Assembly: GCA_026400075.1 (NCBI GenBank)
Contig: JAPLPS010000070.1
Location: 1 to 52,072, forward strand
DNA length: 52,072 bases
Reading direction: 5' to 3'
DNA from: Polaromonas sp.
GTDB lineage: Bacteria; Pseudomonadota; Gammaproteobacteria; Burkholderiales; Burkholderiaceae_C
The first letter of the stretch is position 1. Each line of letters starts with the position of its first letter. A program made the position numbers and the translations under genes. Positions 38,380 to 46,411 of the stretch are shown piece after piece. Below the pieces are notes generated by a model, which had not been told where the DNA came from, made no database searches, and saw only the letters and a list, made by a program, of their open reading frames with translations.

Positions 38380-38716
38380 CAGTTGACTTCCCGGGAAACC
38401 CCGGCCTTCAGGCTAGGGAGGTAGAGGGCGGCAGCGAAGCTGTCTGGCTGTTGGATTTTCCTTTGGCTTTGTTTGACCATACGTGTCTTTCCTGTGTTTA
38501 AAATCGGCTGCGCTGGACTTTTGCGGTGACGCACCCAGCGCAAAAACTTGTATTTCCCCGTTTTTCCGTTGGCTGCGAGTGCTCTCGTGGTTCCGGCTGG
38601 CAGGTAGTAATACTGGAAGCCAGCGTGAAGTAAGGTGCTTAACAAGTCAAGCGCCGGTTCCGGGCATGGAACCCCGTACCAGGGAATCCCCTTCCTTTCA
38701 GGAGGGGAGGATGTCA
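38380..38716 (+). mobile_element. Element A: transposase-less IS200/IS605-type remnant with tnpB-like 3' end
   Basis: It begins right after TTCAT with a hairpin at 38398-38418 (CCCCGGCC-TTCA-GGCTAGGG, partly degenerate). It ends with CCCCTTCC-TTTCA-GGAGGGG-AGGATGTCAA (38688-38716), the ending characteristic of IS200/IS605 tnpB right ends. Inside, AGCGTGAAG (38622-38630) matches the place where TnpB C-terminal coding overlaps its omega RNA, but the frame is broken. No transposase or intact tnpB remains. It is inserted between the two roadblock genes, on the opposite strand, with no target duplication visible. Confidence 0.6.
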
Positions 38717-38779
38717 AAAAACCCATTCAGTTATAAAACCGCAGATACCGCCTGAACTGCAGCCTTTTTCCAAGACGAC

Positions 38780-38797
38780 TCAGGCGGCCCCGCCTGA
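38780..38797 (-). terminator. Weak hairpin after the second roadblock gene
   Basis: TCAGGCGG-CC-CCGCCTGA directly follows the stop of the 38801-39208 gene. It is a perfect palindrome but lacks a T-run on the minus strand, so termination would be weak. The bases 38717-38779 hold nothing else I can name. Confidence 0.35.
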
Positions 38798-38800
38798 AGC

Positions 38801-39208
38801 TTACAGAGCCCCTTCAATCTCCGGCATAGCCATGCGCGACTTGGTCAGCACCATGCCCAGATTGGCACCCTTGCGGCAGACAAAGCAGGCAACTTGCTGC
38901 TGGCGTTTGCCGCGCAGGAAGATGTGGATCAGGTTGTTGCTGTTGACGATGATTTCCTGGAAATAATGATCGTCATTGTTCTCGGGCAGGCCACGGGCCT
39001 TGCGGAAAATCGCTTCAATCGCCGACACGTTCGGGCCCTGGAACAGGTCGGCCGTTGCAGCGGCCAGCAGGTCAAACACTTCGCCGGGATGCGAATCGAC
39101 CGTTTTCATGCTCAGGATCATGCCGGAAGACAGGTCAACATAGCCAGCAGCGACACATTCAGGAATGCTGGTAACGGCTTTTTGCAATGCGGTGTCAAGA
39201 GTGCTCAT
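38801..39208 (-). CDS. Second roadblock/LC7-like protein
   Basis: A protein of 135 residues. LQKAVTSIPECVAAGYVDLSSGMILSM, VFDLLAAATADLFQGPNVSAIEAIF and QEIIVNSNNLIHIFLRG have the roadblock alternation of helices and strands, but divergent. It is about 26 bases from the ABC-phosphatase gene upstream, and separated from the first roadblock gene by element A. It may form a heterodimer with it on the small GTPase (inference). Confidence 0.65.
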   Translation of the reverse strand: MSTLDTALQKAVTSIPECVAAGYVDLSSGMILSMKTVDSHPGEVFDLLAAATADLFQGPNVSAIEAIFRKARGLPENNDDHYFQEIIVNSNNLIHIFLRGKRQQQVACFVCRKGANLGMVLTKSRMAMPEIEGAL

Positions 39209-39234
39209 AGGGAACTTTCTTTGGAGGGGTTGCT

Positions 39235-40713
39235 TTAAAAATCTGCATCAGGTTCCAGAGAAGGAACTGAAGCTATTGTGCCTGCGGAAAGCTGAGCTAC
39301 CAGCCCCGGAAACTCTTTTAGAAAATTCTCCTGCGCCAGCGACTGAATCATGCCCGCTTCCTGCTGCCTGACGTATTTCATCGCGGCCTCGCCGCTGACC
39401 TGCCCGGCCTGGAGCCAGATCCAGTAGAGACCTAGCACCGTTCCGGTGCGCCCCAGACCGGCTTTGCAATGCACCGCCACCGTTTCTCCATTCTGCAGGT
39501 AGCGGTCTATTGCATGGCACAAAAAACAGGCATCTTCCAGCGAAGGGGCATGCATGTCAGGCATCGGCACAGCCGTGCATTGAATGTCGTAGTTGGCCGC
39601 CAGCGCTGCATCAAAAGGCGTTTCAGTGAGCGAAATAAGGCGCGTAATGCCCGCGTTGCGCAACGCTTGCAGGTCTTGATGCACGCTGCGCAGGATGCCT
39701 GGAAAAGGCGTTCCCGCCACCTTGCCGCCAATCAGCCAGACAAAGCCGCGTGGCCCGCAAAACGCACTTTTTGCTGCCGGGCTGGGCTGCAAATGCTGCA
39801 GGCGCTGCCACGACTCCAGCGCGGGCGCGGGCGCTGGCCCGGCCGTGGACGGCGTCACGGCCACAACCTCCAGCGGCGCCCTTGTTTGTTCGACCGGTGG
39901 CTTTGGCGGCGGCTCGCTGCGAACCGGTGGGACGGCATCCGCATCCGCATCGGTCTCTGTGCTTTGCCCGCTTATGCCTGACTCAGGGCAGGAACCAGTG
40001 CGCACATAGTGCTGCGCGGCGACGGTCTGCGGGCGCAAAAAGAAATCGTCTTTCGCGGCGCTTTCCTGAACTACGCCATCGGCAAGCAGGATCACCTTTC
40101 CGGCGATCTGGCGCGTCTGGGCCAGATGATGGGACACCATCAGCACTGCCCGGCTTCTGGCCAGAATTTCCAGCGTGGCTAAAACGGCCTGCGCACCGTC
40201 AGGCGACATTTTGACGGTCGGTTCATCGACCATCAGCAGGGCTGGCGCTGGCAGCGCCTGCCTCAGAATGGCAATGATGCGCTGCTCGTGCAGCGGCAGA
40301 TCAATCACCGGCATGGTCAGCTTGTCCGCCAAAATTTCCTGTCCGTTTTGCAGCAGAAAATCGCGCACATGCTCAATCTGCAACACCCGCGTCAGGCTGG
40401 AGCGGTGCGGCAATTTGGCAATCATGTTGTCCTGCACCGTAGCCATCAGCAGATACGCTTTTTGCGTCACGATCGCTGGCCTGCGTGCAGGGCACAAAGG
40501 CACGCCCCGGTAAATGGCCCGCCCCCAGTTGCGCATCGAAGAGTTGGCATCGTTCAAGCCCGCCAGCGTGCGAATCAGCGTGGATTTTCCGGTGCCCGAG
40601 GGGCCGAGCAGCACCGTGCAGCCCTGCGCCGGAATGGACAAACTCACATCAAGCAGGATGGTACGTGCAGCAAAAGCGACGCCAAATCCCTCCAGTTCCA
40701 GAACCGGCGTCAC
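39235..40713 (-). CDS. ABC ATPase fused to a dual-specificity phosphatase
   Basis: A protein of 492 residues. Residues about 1-240 are an ABC-type ATPase: GPSGTGKS (37-44), Walker B ALLMVDEPT and the His switch SHH. The signature motif is degenerate (LPLHEQ instead of LSGGQ). A Pro/Ala-rich linker (about 245-310) leads to a tyrosine/dual-specificity phosphatase domain with VHCKAGLGRTG (CX5R, cysteine about 416). No membrane domain is encoded. Such a fusion suggests signalling, with the ABC part as a scaffold or sensor and the phosphatase as output. It overlaps the GTPase gene by four bases (ATGA). Confidence 0.8.
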   Translation of the reverse strand: MTPVLELEGFGVAFAARTILLDVSLSIPAQGCTVLLGPSGTGKSTLIRTLAGLNDANSSMRNWGRAIYRGVPLCPARRPAIVTQKAYLLMATVQDNMIAKLPHRSSLTRVLQIEHVRDFLLQNGQEILADKLTMPVIDLPLHEQRIIAILRQALPAPALLMVDEPTVKMSPDGAQAVLATLEILARSRAVLMVSHHLAQTRQIAGKVILLADGVVQESAAKDDFFLRPQTVAAQHYVRTGSCPESGISGQSTETDADADAVPPVRSEPPPKPPVEQTRAPLEVVAVTPSTAGPAPAPALESWQRLQHLQPSPAAKSAFCGPRGFVWLIGGKVAGTPFPGILRSVHQDLQALRNAGITRLISLTETPFDAALAANYDIQCTAVPMPDMHAPSLEDACFLCHAIDRYLQNGETVAVHCKAGLGRTGTVLGLYWIWLQAGQVSGEAAMKYVRQQEAGMIQSLAQENFLKEFPGLVAQLSAGTIASVPSLEPDADF

Positions 40714-41303
40714 CGGGCAGCGGTCGCCGTCAGCGGGGAGGAGATGGCAGGAAAGCGTGCCGCCATCTCAAACTGGGCCACCATGACCAGCAGCAGGCTG
40801 CGAACATGGCTGGCAACGCGCGCATCGAGCTCAATCACCGGCGGCGTCACGCCGCAAAAGACAATTTTTTTCTTGCGCAGGTAATCGTCGTACAAACCCA
40901 GGGAAACTCCGGGATTCTCATCAAGGTGCGTCACCCCGATGGCCAGGGGCAGGCGATTGCCGGGAACGCGCTCACTGATGGCTTGCAGGTAATGCTCCAG
41001 TTCGGCCAGCGCGTTGGGGCTGGCGTGATTCAGGATCAAGGCCACCCCTTTGGCCTGCTGCAGCAAAATGTCCCACATGAAGTCAAAGCGATCCTGGCCC
41101 GGTGCGCCGTACAGTCGCAGCTTGTCGCTGCCCGACAGGTGCAGCACCCCCACATCCATAGACACCGTCGTGTGCGTCTTGAGGCTGCGGGTTTTATCGG
41201 TAGCCTCTACATCGGTAGAGACAACATCAATGTCCGAAATGCTTTGAATCGCCTGGGTTTTTCCTGCACCCACAGGCCCCATGAATAAAACGCCCCATTC
41301 CAT
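40710..41303 (-). CDS. Small Ras-like GTPase (COG2229/MglA-like)
   Basis: A protein of 197 residues. GPVGAGKT (9-16) is the P-loop; YGAPGQDRF is the G3 motif with glutamine; THLD in GVTHLDEN occupies the G4 place where Ras-like proteins have NKxD. These match bacterial small GTPases of the MglA / SRP-receptor-beta-like group that work with roadblock proteins. It overlaps the ABC-phosphatase gene and lies eight bases after the helical protein gene, in one operon with the two roadblock genes. Its role here may be polarity or motility control (inference). Confidence 0.8.
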   Translation of the reverse strand: MEWGVLFMGPVGAGKTQAIQSISDIDVVSTDVEATDKTRSLKTHTTVSMDVGVLHLSGSDKLRLYGAPGQDRFDFMWDILLQQAKGVALILNHASPNALAELEHYLQAISERVPGNRLPLAIGVTHLDENPGVSLGLYDDYLRKKKIVFCGVTPPVIELDARVASHVRSLLLVMVAQFEMAARFPAISSPLTATAAR

Positions 41304-41310
41304 GCGCTAC

Positions 41311-41685
41311 CTACTTTCTGTCCATCAAACGCGACCATACCTTGCCCAGAAACGAGGCCGTTGCCGCTGGCAGTTCAGGACTTGCGAGTGGATCGGATTT
41401 TGGCAAAGCAGCCTGCTCAGACGTCAACACGGCCCCCACAGGGCTGATATGCCCCTTCGCATACAAGTTTTCCAGCAGCGCATAAGCCACTTGAGGCTGC
41501 ATATCCAGCATGGCTGGAATCAGCATGCCAACCGAAGGTTTTCTGGCTAAAAGCGCGCAGATGCGGGTTAGATTCGGGGCCGTATCCTGCAGCAGTTCGG
41601 ACAAGCCAGGCCAAGAGGTGAGCTGCAACAGGCTCAACTGCAGGTTTTGTTCCAGAAAGGACGACTTGTTAGCGAGAGTTTGCAT
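41311..41685 (-). CDS. Small helical protein, possible winged-helix, of the GTPase module
   Basis: A protein of 124 residues. LTRICALLARKPSVGMLIPAMLD then VAYALLENLYAKGHISPVG has the helix-turn-helix-wing spacing seen in winged-helix domains, though weak. The C-terminal part is disordered. It is the first gene of the minus-strand module and lies directly downstream of element B and of the 136-base stretch 41686-41821. I do not recognise the family. It could be a regulator of the operon or a partner of the GTPase. Confidence 0.5.
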   Translation of the reverse strand: MQTLANKSSFLEQNLQLSLLQLTSWPGLSELLQDTAPNLTRICALLARKPSVGMLIPAMLDMQPQVAYALLENLYAKGHISPVGAVLTSEQAALPKSDPLASPELPAATASFLGKVWSRLMDRK

Positions 41686-41821
41686 ATTTCCCTTGTGGAT
41701 TTTTTGACTGTTTTCATTCGCACCAGTAAGCCTGAAACTGCAGCTATTTGCAACAGGTGTAACACTAGCACTTTATTGTTCCGCTTACAAAGTAAGCAAT
41801 GCAGCTTTCGTGCCCAGTCAT

Positions 41822-42249
41822 CAGTTTGCGCGTGAAACCTCGGCCGTCAGGCCGGGGGGAGGCAGAGCGTGGAACACGAAGTGTTCCTTGGCTAGCGGTG
41901 GCGTACCTGTCGCGTCCGTTCTACCACCCGTTGAAAAAGGTGCAGGCTTCTCACCTGCTCGGCCTTTCGGCTAACCCGTAAGGGTCTTGTGCCCCACGCC
42001 TTGCGGCGTATGTCCCCTCGGGAATGTCAGCAACCGGCTCCTACTCTTGCGAGTAGCGACTAAAACCTTCGCCCCTTTACCTTTGGGCTGCATGATTAAA
42101 GCCTTGCAGAGCAGCAAACTGAGGAAGCATTTGCTGGTGCGTCTGAACGACCTGTGACTAACGTAGCGGACTGGATACCGCTTTCCCTGCTTCAACCTGG
42201 CTTTTTGGATTTCTCCTCAAGCTCCGCCTTTTAGGGCGGGGTAGTTGAC
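41822..42249 (-). mobile_element. Element B: ORF-less IS200/IS605-type element with HEARO/omega-RNA-like RNA
   Basis: Bounded by TCAT at 41818-41821 and ending near GTTGAC at 42249. The left hairpin CCTCGGCC-GTCA-GGCCGGGG (41838-41857) and right hairpin CTCCGCC-TTTTAG-GGCGGGG (42222-42241) are IS200/IS605-like ends. Reading the minus strand, many short hairpins occur, three capped by GNRA loops: CTACTC-GCAA-GAGTAG, ACGCC-GCAA-GGCGT and GCC-GAAA-GGC, plus GGAACAC-TTC-GTGTTCC. This is the texture of a large structured RNA such as the IscB guide (HEARO/omega) RNA. No iscB, tnpB or transposase frame survives. The RNA identity is inferred from pattern. Confidence 0.55.
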
Positions 42250-42448
42250 GATGTGCAATGAATAAGGAAGGCATCGGGAAAATCCCCGAGCCTCATTGGA
42301 CTATATCGCATGCGTATAAATGATTGATTTGGCGCAAACCCTTCTCCGCTTGTCACATTTCCGACTACAAGCTTGCGTCAAATCAAACTTTCCAATGCCA
42401 TACCAGCCCGCAGCTGTTGCATCACAACAACGATACGGGCCGACAGGT
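42250..42448. other. Gene-free stretch between element B and metY
   Basis: About 200 bases with no credible frame. Together with 41686-41821 and element B it makes a gap of about 760 bases without a protein gene. The part 42270-42330 is AT-richer and may hold a promoter or the terminator region of metY, but no convincing signal is visible. Confidence 0.4.
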
Positions 42449-43726
42449 TTACACCGCTGCCAGTGCCTGGGTCAGGTCAGCCAGCAAATCGTCGATATGC
42501 TCGATGCCAACGGACAGCCGCACCATGTCGGCGCTGACGCCGGCTTTGGCCAGTTCCGCCGGGTTCAACTGGCGGTGCGTGGTCGAGGCCGGATGGCAAG
42601 CCAGCGACTTGGCGTCGCCGATGTTGACCAGACGCGTAAACAGCTGCAGCGCGTCCTGAAAACTCGTTCCGGCAGCAATCGCGTCGCTTGACTTCAGGCC
42701 GAAGCTGATGATGCCCGAGGCCTTGCCGCCCATGTATTGCTGCGCCAGCGCGTGGTCGCGGTGCTCGGGCAGGCCCGCGTAGTTGACCCAGGCGACTTTC
42801 GGGTGATCCGCCAAGAAATGCGCGATGGCCAGCGCGTTGTCACAGATGCGATCCATGCGCAGCGCCAGCGTTTCAATGCCCTGCAGAATCTGGAACGCGG
42901 CCATTGCGCTCAGCGCTGCGCCCATGTTGCGCAGCGGCACGACGCGGGCGCGGCCGATGTAGGCCGCCGCGCCCAGCGCCTCGGTATAGACGACGCCGTG
43001 GTAGCTCACGTCCGGCTCGTTCAGGCGCTTGAAACGCGCCTTGTGCTCGGCCCAGGGAAACTTGCCGCTATCGACAATCACGCCGCCCAGCGTCGTGCCG
43101 TGGCCGCCCAGGTATTTGGTCAGCGAATGCACGACGATGTCAGCGCCGTGCTCGAACGGGCGGCACAGGTAAGGCGTGGACACGGTGTTGTCCACAATTA
43201 GCGGCACGCCGCCCGCATGGGCGACGGCGGCCAGCGCAGCGATGTCGGTGACATTGCCCAGCGGGTTGCCGACGGACTCGCAAAACACAGCCTTGGTGCG
43301 CTCGTCGATCAGCGCGGCAAACGAAGCCGGGTCGCGCGGGTCGGCAAAACGCACCTCAATGCCCATTTGCGGGAAAGTGTGGGCCAGCAGGTTGTAGGTG
43401 CCGCCATACAGCGTCGAGCTGGAGACGATGTTGTCGCCGGTCTCGGCAATCGTCTGGATCGCGTAGGCAATCGCCGCCATGCCCGAGGCCACGGCCAGCG
43501 CGCCGATGCCGCCTTCAAGCGCCGCCATGCGCGCTTCCAGCACCGCATTCGTCGGGTTCATGATGCGGCTGTAAATGTTGCCCGCCACCTTCAGGTCGAA
43601 CAGATCGGCGCCGTGCTGGGTGCTGTCAAAGGCGTAGGCGACGGTCTGGTAAATCGGCACCGCGACGGCTTTGGTGGTCGGGTCTGGCGTGTAGCCGCCG
43701 TGAACGGCAATGGTCTCAATTTTCAT
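42449..43726 (-). CDS. metY: O-acetylhomoserine sulfhydrylase (Cys/Met PLP family)
   Basis: A protein of 425 residues, typical for Met[42 protein letters not shown] (split over positions 24-64) is the N-terminal signature; [17 protein letters not shown] holds the PLP lysine; GVVYTEALG is present. It makes homocysteine from O-acetylhomoserine and sulphide in methionine synthesis. AGGAGC precedes the ATG. No SAM riboswitch is seen upstream. Confidence 0.92.
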   Translation of the reverse strand: MKIETIAVHGGYTPDPTTKAVAVPIYQTVAYAFDSTQHGADLFDLKVAGNIYSRIMNPTNAVLEARMAALEGGIGALAVASGMAAIAYAIQTIAETGDNIVSSSTLYGGTYNLLAHTFPQMGIEVRFADPRDPASFAALIDERTKAVFCESVGNPLGNVTDIAALAAVAHAGGVPLIVDNTVSTPYLCRPFEHGADIVVHSLTKYLGGHGTTLGGVIVDSGKFPWAEHKARFKRLNEPDVSYHGVVYTEALGAAAYIGRARVVPLRNMGAALSAMAAFQILQGIETLALRMDRICDNALAIAHFLADHPKVAWVNYAGLPEHRDHALAQQYMGGKASGIISFGLKSSDAIAAGTSFQDALQLFTRLVNIGDAKSLACHPASTTHRQLNPAELAKAGVSADMVRLSVGIEHIDDLLADLTQALAAV

Positions 43727-43830
43727 GGGCGCTCCTGGGGAAAAACCACAAGGCTAACAGGCCAATTCGCGCCCGTCCAATACCCAATCGTTGCAAGCGC
43801 ATGCGCGCCCTGAATTTCGACCTCGCCGCC

Positions 43831-44544
43831 TTATTTCAGCGCGCCAAATACCTTCTGCAAAATCGCGCTGCCGGTGCCGACCGGATCCTGGCGGATTTTC
43901 TTTTCCTCCTCGCCAATCATCAGGAACAGGCCGTCCAGCGCCTTGCCGGTGACGTACTGCTGGATGTTGGCATCTTCCTTTTTGACCAGCCCGAAACTGG
44001 CGGCCTTGCCGGCGAATTCGTTGTACTGCCGGGCCAGACCGACTTTTTCCGTCGCCTCAGTCACGACGGGCAGGAATTTGACGCCCAGCGGAACGCGGGT
44101 CTTGTCGGCAAAAAACTTTGTCACCGAGTTGTCGCCGCCGGTCAGAATGCTCTTGGCATCGTTGACATTCATAGACTTGACGGCGCCAACCAGCAGGTCC
44201 TGGCCCATAGGCACGGCCGCTTCAGCCGCCCGGTTCAGGGAAGTGACCAGCTCGTCGATGCGCCGGCCCTGGCCAAAAGTTTTCAGCAGTTTGGAGGCGT
44301 CTTCCAGATAACCCGGCAACGGGATGTGAACTTTCGGATTGGCCAGGAATCCATCGGGCCTGCCCAGCATTGCCACGGCGGCTACAGCGCCTTTTTCCAG
44401 CGCGGTTTTCAGGCCGCTGCTGGCTTCGATGTTGCTGATCCCGCCGAGGTCGCCCAGCGACAGCGCGTGCGCCTGACCGTAAACGGCTGCAATCAGCAGA
44501 CCCAGCGCGCTGGCACCGGCCTGGTTAAAATTTCGACGTTGCAT
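43831..44544 (-). CDS. DUF4197 periplasmic protein
   Basis: A protein of 237 residues with a Tat-like or Sec signal (MQRRNFNQAGASALGLLIA...AHA). LKTALEKGAVAAVAMLGRPDGFLANPKVHIPLP, KSMNVNDAKSILTGGDNSVTKFF and KALDGLFLMIGEEEKKIR are the DUF4197 blocks. It is probably secreted to the periplasm; function unknown. Divergent from the thioredoxin-like gene, starts nearly touching. Confidence 0.85.
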   Translation of the reverse strand: MQRRNFNQAGASALGLLIAAVYGQAHALSLGDLGGISNIEASSGLKTALEKGAVAAVAMLGRPDGFLANPKVHIPLPGYLEDASKLLKTFGQGRRIDELVTSLNRAAEAAVPMGQDLLVGAVKSMNVNDAKSILTGGDNSVTKFFADKTRVPLGVKFLPVVTEATEKVGLARQYNEFAGKAASFGLVKKEDANIQQYVTGKALDGLFLMIGEEEKKIRQDPVGTGSAILQKVFGALK

Positions 44545-44560
44545 GACAAAGGCCTTTCAA

Positions 44561-45076
44561 ATGATACAAATTACTTCCGTGGCAGTATGCCGTATGGTGC
44601 TGACGGGCGCACTGGTACTGGGAGCCACAGTGTTTTTATCGGGTTGCAGCGACGCGCAGTCAGCGCCCGAATCGACCTTTGTGCTGCTTGACGGCAGCCA
44701 GAAAACGACCGCCGACCTCAAGGGCAAGGTGACACTCGTCAACTTCTGGGCCACCAGCTGCGTGACCTGTGTCGCCGAAATGCCTAAGCTCGTGGCCACC
44801 CACCAGAAATACAAAACCCAAGGCTACGACACGCTGGCCGTCGCTATGAGCTACGACCCGCCGAGCTACGTCGTCAATTACGCCCAGACGCGCCAGCTGC
44901 CGTTCCCGGTGGCCATCGACAACACCGGCGCGGCGGCCAAGGCCTGGGGCGATGTGCAGCTGACGCCGACGACCTTCCTGGTCAACAAGCGCGGCCAGAT
45001 CGTCAAGCAGTTCGTCGGCGAGCCCGATTTCACCGCGCTGCACCAGTTGATTGAAAAACTGCTGGCCGAAACCTGA
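44561..45076 (+). CDS. TlpA/ResA-type thioredoxin-like lipoprotein
   Basis: A protein of 171 residues from ATG 44561, preceded by AAAGG; earlier ATG 44543 overlaps the divergent gene start. The signal ends in the lipobox LSGC. A thioredoxin fold follows with LVNFWATSCVTCVAEMPKL (redox CVTC), and TPTTFLVNKRGQIVKQFVG with the cis-proline. It reduces disulphides in the periplasm, for example during cytochrome c maturation. Anchored by lipid. Confidence 0.88.
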   Translation: MIQITSVAVCRMVLTGALVLGATVFLSGCSDAQSAPESTFVLLDGSQKTTADLKGKVTLVNFWATSCVTCVAEMPKLVATHQKYKTQGYDTLAVAMSYDPPSYVVNYAQTRQLPFPVAIDNTGAAAKAWGDVQLTPTTFLVNKRGQIVKQFVGEPDFTALHQLIEKLLAET

Positions 45077-45161
45077 GAAGCCTTGCAGCTGCTGGAAAAC
45101 CCGCCTGACGCCCTTGCGCAAAGCGCGTTAAACTGGCCAGCGTTTCCTCATCGCCGACCCC

Positions 45162-45692
45162 GTGCAACGCCCTTCCATCCAATTCATCACCCCCGACTCG
45201 CCCGAGGAGTTGGCAGCAACGCGCCAGATATTGGCCGAGTATGCAGCGCAGCTCGGCGTTGATCTGTGCTTTCAAAATTTCGAGGCGGAGCTGGCCAATT
45301 TGCCAGGCGAATACGGCCAACCAACGGGCGCGCTGCTGCTGGCGCTGGTCGATGGCGAAGTGGCCGGTTGCTGCGCGCTGCGCGGCCTCGATTCGACCGA
45401 CTACCCGAACGCCGCCGAAATGAAGCGCCTGTATGTGCGCAAGGCTTTTCGCCGCTTCGGCCTGGGCCGCCAGCTGGCCGAGGCCATTCTCGACGCGGCG
45501 CGCATGGCGGGTTACCACAACGTCCTGCTCGACACGCTGAACGACATGGAGTCAGCCCGTGCGCTGTATGCCGAGCTGGGCTTTGTCGATATTCCGCCGT
45601 TTTACTACAACCCGCTTCCCGGCGCGCACTACCTGCGAGTCGATCTGGAGCCGGCCTTTCAATGCGCCACGTCGGCGCGGCATGTTTATTGA
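45162..45692 (+). CDS. GNAT family N-acetyltransferase
   Basis: A protein of 176 residues starting at GTG 45162. AEMKRLYVRKAFRRFGLGRQLAEAIL is the acetyl-CoA-binding motif A (Q/RxxGxG/A here RFGLGR), and LLDTLNDMESARALYAELGFVDIPPFY motif B. It acetylates an unknown amine, amino acid or protein. Followed by a strong bidirectional terminator. Confidence 0.9.
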   Translation: MQRPSIQFITPDSPEELAATRQILAEYAAQLGVDLCFQNFEAELANLPGEYGQPTGALLLALVDGEVAGCCALRGLDSTDYPNAAEMKRLYVRKAFRRFGLGRQLAEAILDAARMAGYHNVLLDTLNDMESARALYAELGFVDIPPFYYNPLPGAHYLRVDLEPAFQCATSARHVY

Positions 45693-45697
45693 AACCA

Positions 45698-45734
45698 TAA
45701 AAAAAGCCGCTGCTCCTGCGAGCAACGGCTTTTT
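45698..45734. terminator. Bidirectional terminator
   Basis: AAAAAAGCCG and CGGCTTTTT with an inner TGCTC/GAGCA stem form a hairpin with one mismatch and A/T runs on both sides, between the converging GNAT and peroxiredoxin genes. Confidence 0.9.
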
Positions 45735-45749
45735 CAGACGCTAAAAGCC

Positions 45750-46256
45750 TCAAGCCTTGGCTTGTGCCAGCAGCGTCTCGGCATCGCTGACTTCAAACTT
45801 GCCCGGACCTTCGTTGTTCAGGCTCACGACCTTGCCATCCTTGACCAGCATCGAATAACGGTTGCTGCGCAGACCCAGACCCTTGCCGGTCAAATCCAGC
45901 GTCAGGCCGGTGGCCTGGGCGAAGGCGGCATCGCCGTCGGCCAGCATGCGCACCTTGCCGTCGGTTTTCTGGTCGCGCGCCCAGGCGCCCATCACAAAGG
46001 TGTCATTGACGCTCAGGCACCAGATTTCATCGACGCCAGCGGCCTTGAATTCGGCAGCCTTCTCGACATAGCCGGGCACATGCTTGGCCGAGCAGGTCGG
46101 CGTGAACGCGCCGGGAACGGCAAACAGCGCAATGGTTTTGCCCGCGCTGGCGGCAATCACATCGACGGGATTGGGGCCGAGGCTGCAGCCGCCGCCTTCA
46201 ACTTCGACATATTCCATCAGCGTGGCTGCGGGAAGGGTGTCGCCTACTTTAATCAT
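45750..46256 (-). CDS. Prx5-type peroxiredoxin
   Basis: A protein of 168 residues. VPGAFTPTCSAKHVPGYVE contains the peroxidatic cysteine (C55) with the T..C and conserved arginine downstream (GLRSNRYSMLV). This is the AhpC/TSA Prx5 group, which reduces hydrogen peroxide, alkyl peroxides or peroxynitrite using thioredoxin or glutathione. ATG 46256; AGGAGC precedes it. It lies between two terminators, so it is a single-gene unit, downstream of the S10 operon on the same strand. Confidence 0.92.
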   Translation of the reverse strand: MIKVGDTLPAATLMEYVEVEGGGCSLGPNPVDVIAASAGKTIALFAVPGAFTPTCSAKHVPGYVEKAAEFKAAGVDEIWCLSVNDTFVMGAWARDQKTDGKVRMLADGDAAFAQATGLTLDLTGKGLGLRSNRYSMLVKDGKVVSLNNEGPGKFEVSDAETLLAQAKA

Positions 46257-46354
46257 GGGTGCTCCTGGTTAGATGTCAGCGAGAAAAACGCTGTGGCCGG
46301 TATTTTGACTGACAGCCAAAGTCATCGGGCAGCCACGGTCTTTACGCCAGAAAC

Positions 46355-46380
46355 AAAAAAGCCCACCGAAGTGGGCTTTT
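46355..46380 (-). terminator. Rho-independent terminator of the S10 operon
   Basis: AAAAAAGCCCAC-CGAA-GTGGGCTTTT is a perfect stem. Reading the minus strand it ends in a T-run 32 bases after rpsQ. Confidence 0.93.
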
Positions 46381-46411
46381 CTGGATGACGTCATGTCAAA
46401 GTCGTGGAGAC

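Noticed and set aside
38379-38726. Minus-strand frame of 115 codons whose stop overlaps the first roadblock start
   Set aside because: It runs across both terminal hairpins of element A and shows no family motif, so the overlap is probably chance.
41971-42195. Minus-strand frame of 74 codons inside element B
   Set aside because: It lies in the hairpin-rich RNA region and has no recognisable TnpB, IscB or transposase motif.
41822-42249. Group II intron or CRISPR-like array as an explanation of the hairpins
   Set aside because: There is no domain V motif or reverse transcriptase, and the hairpins differ in sequence, so it is neither an intron I recognise nor a repeat array. No CRISPR is seen anywhere in the window.
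43727-43830. SAM riboswitch before metY
   Set aside because: The 104-base leader shows no conserved SAM-I or SAM-II core and is too short for most classes.
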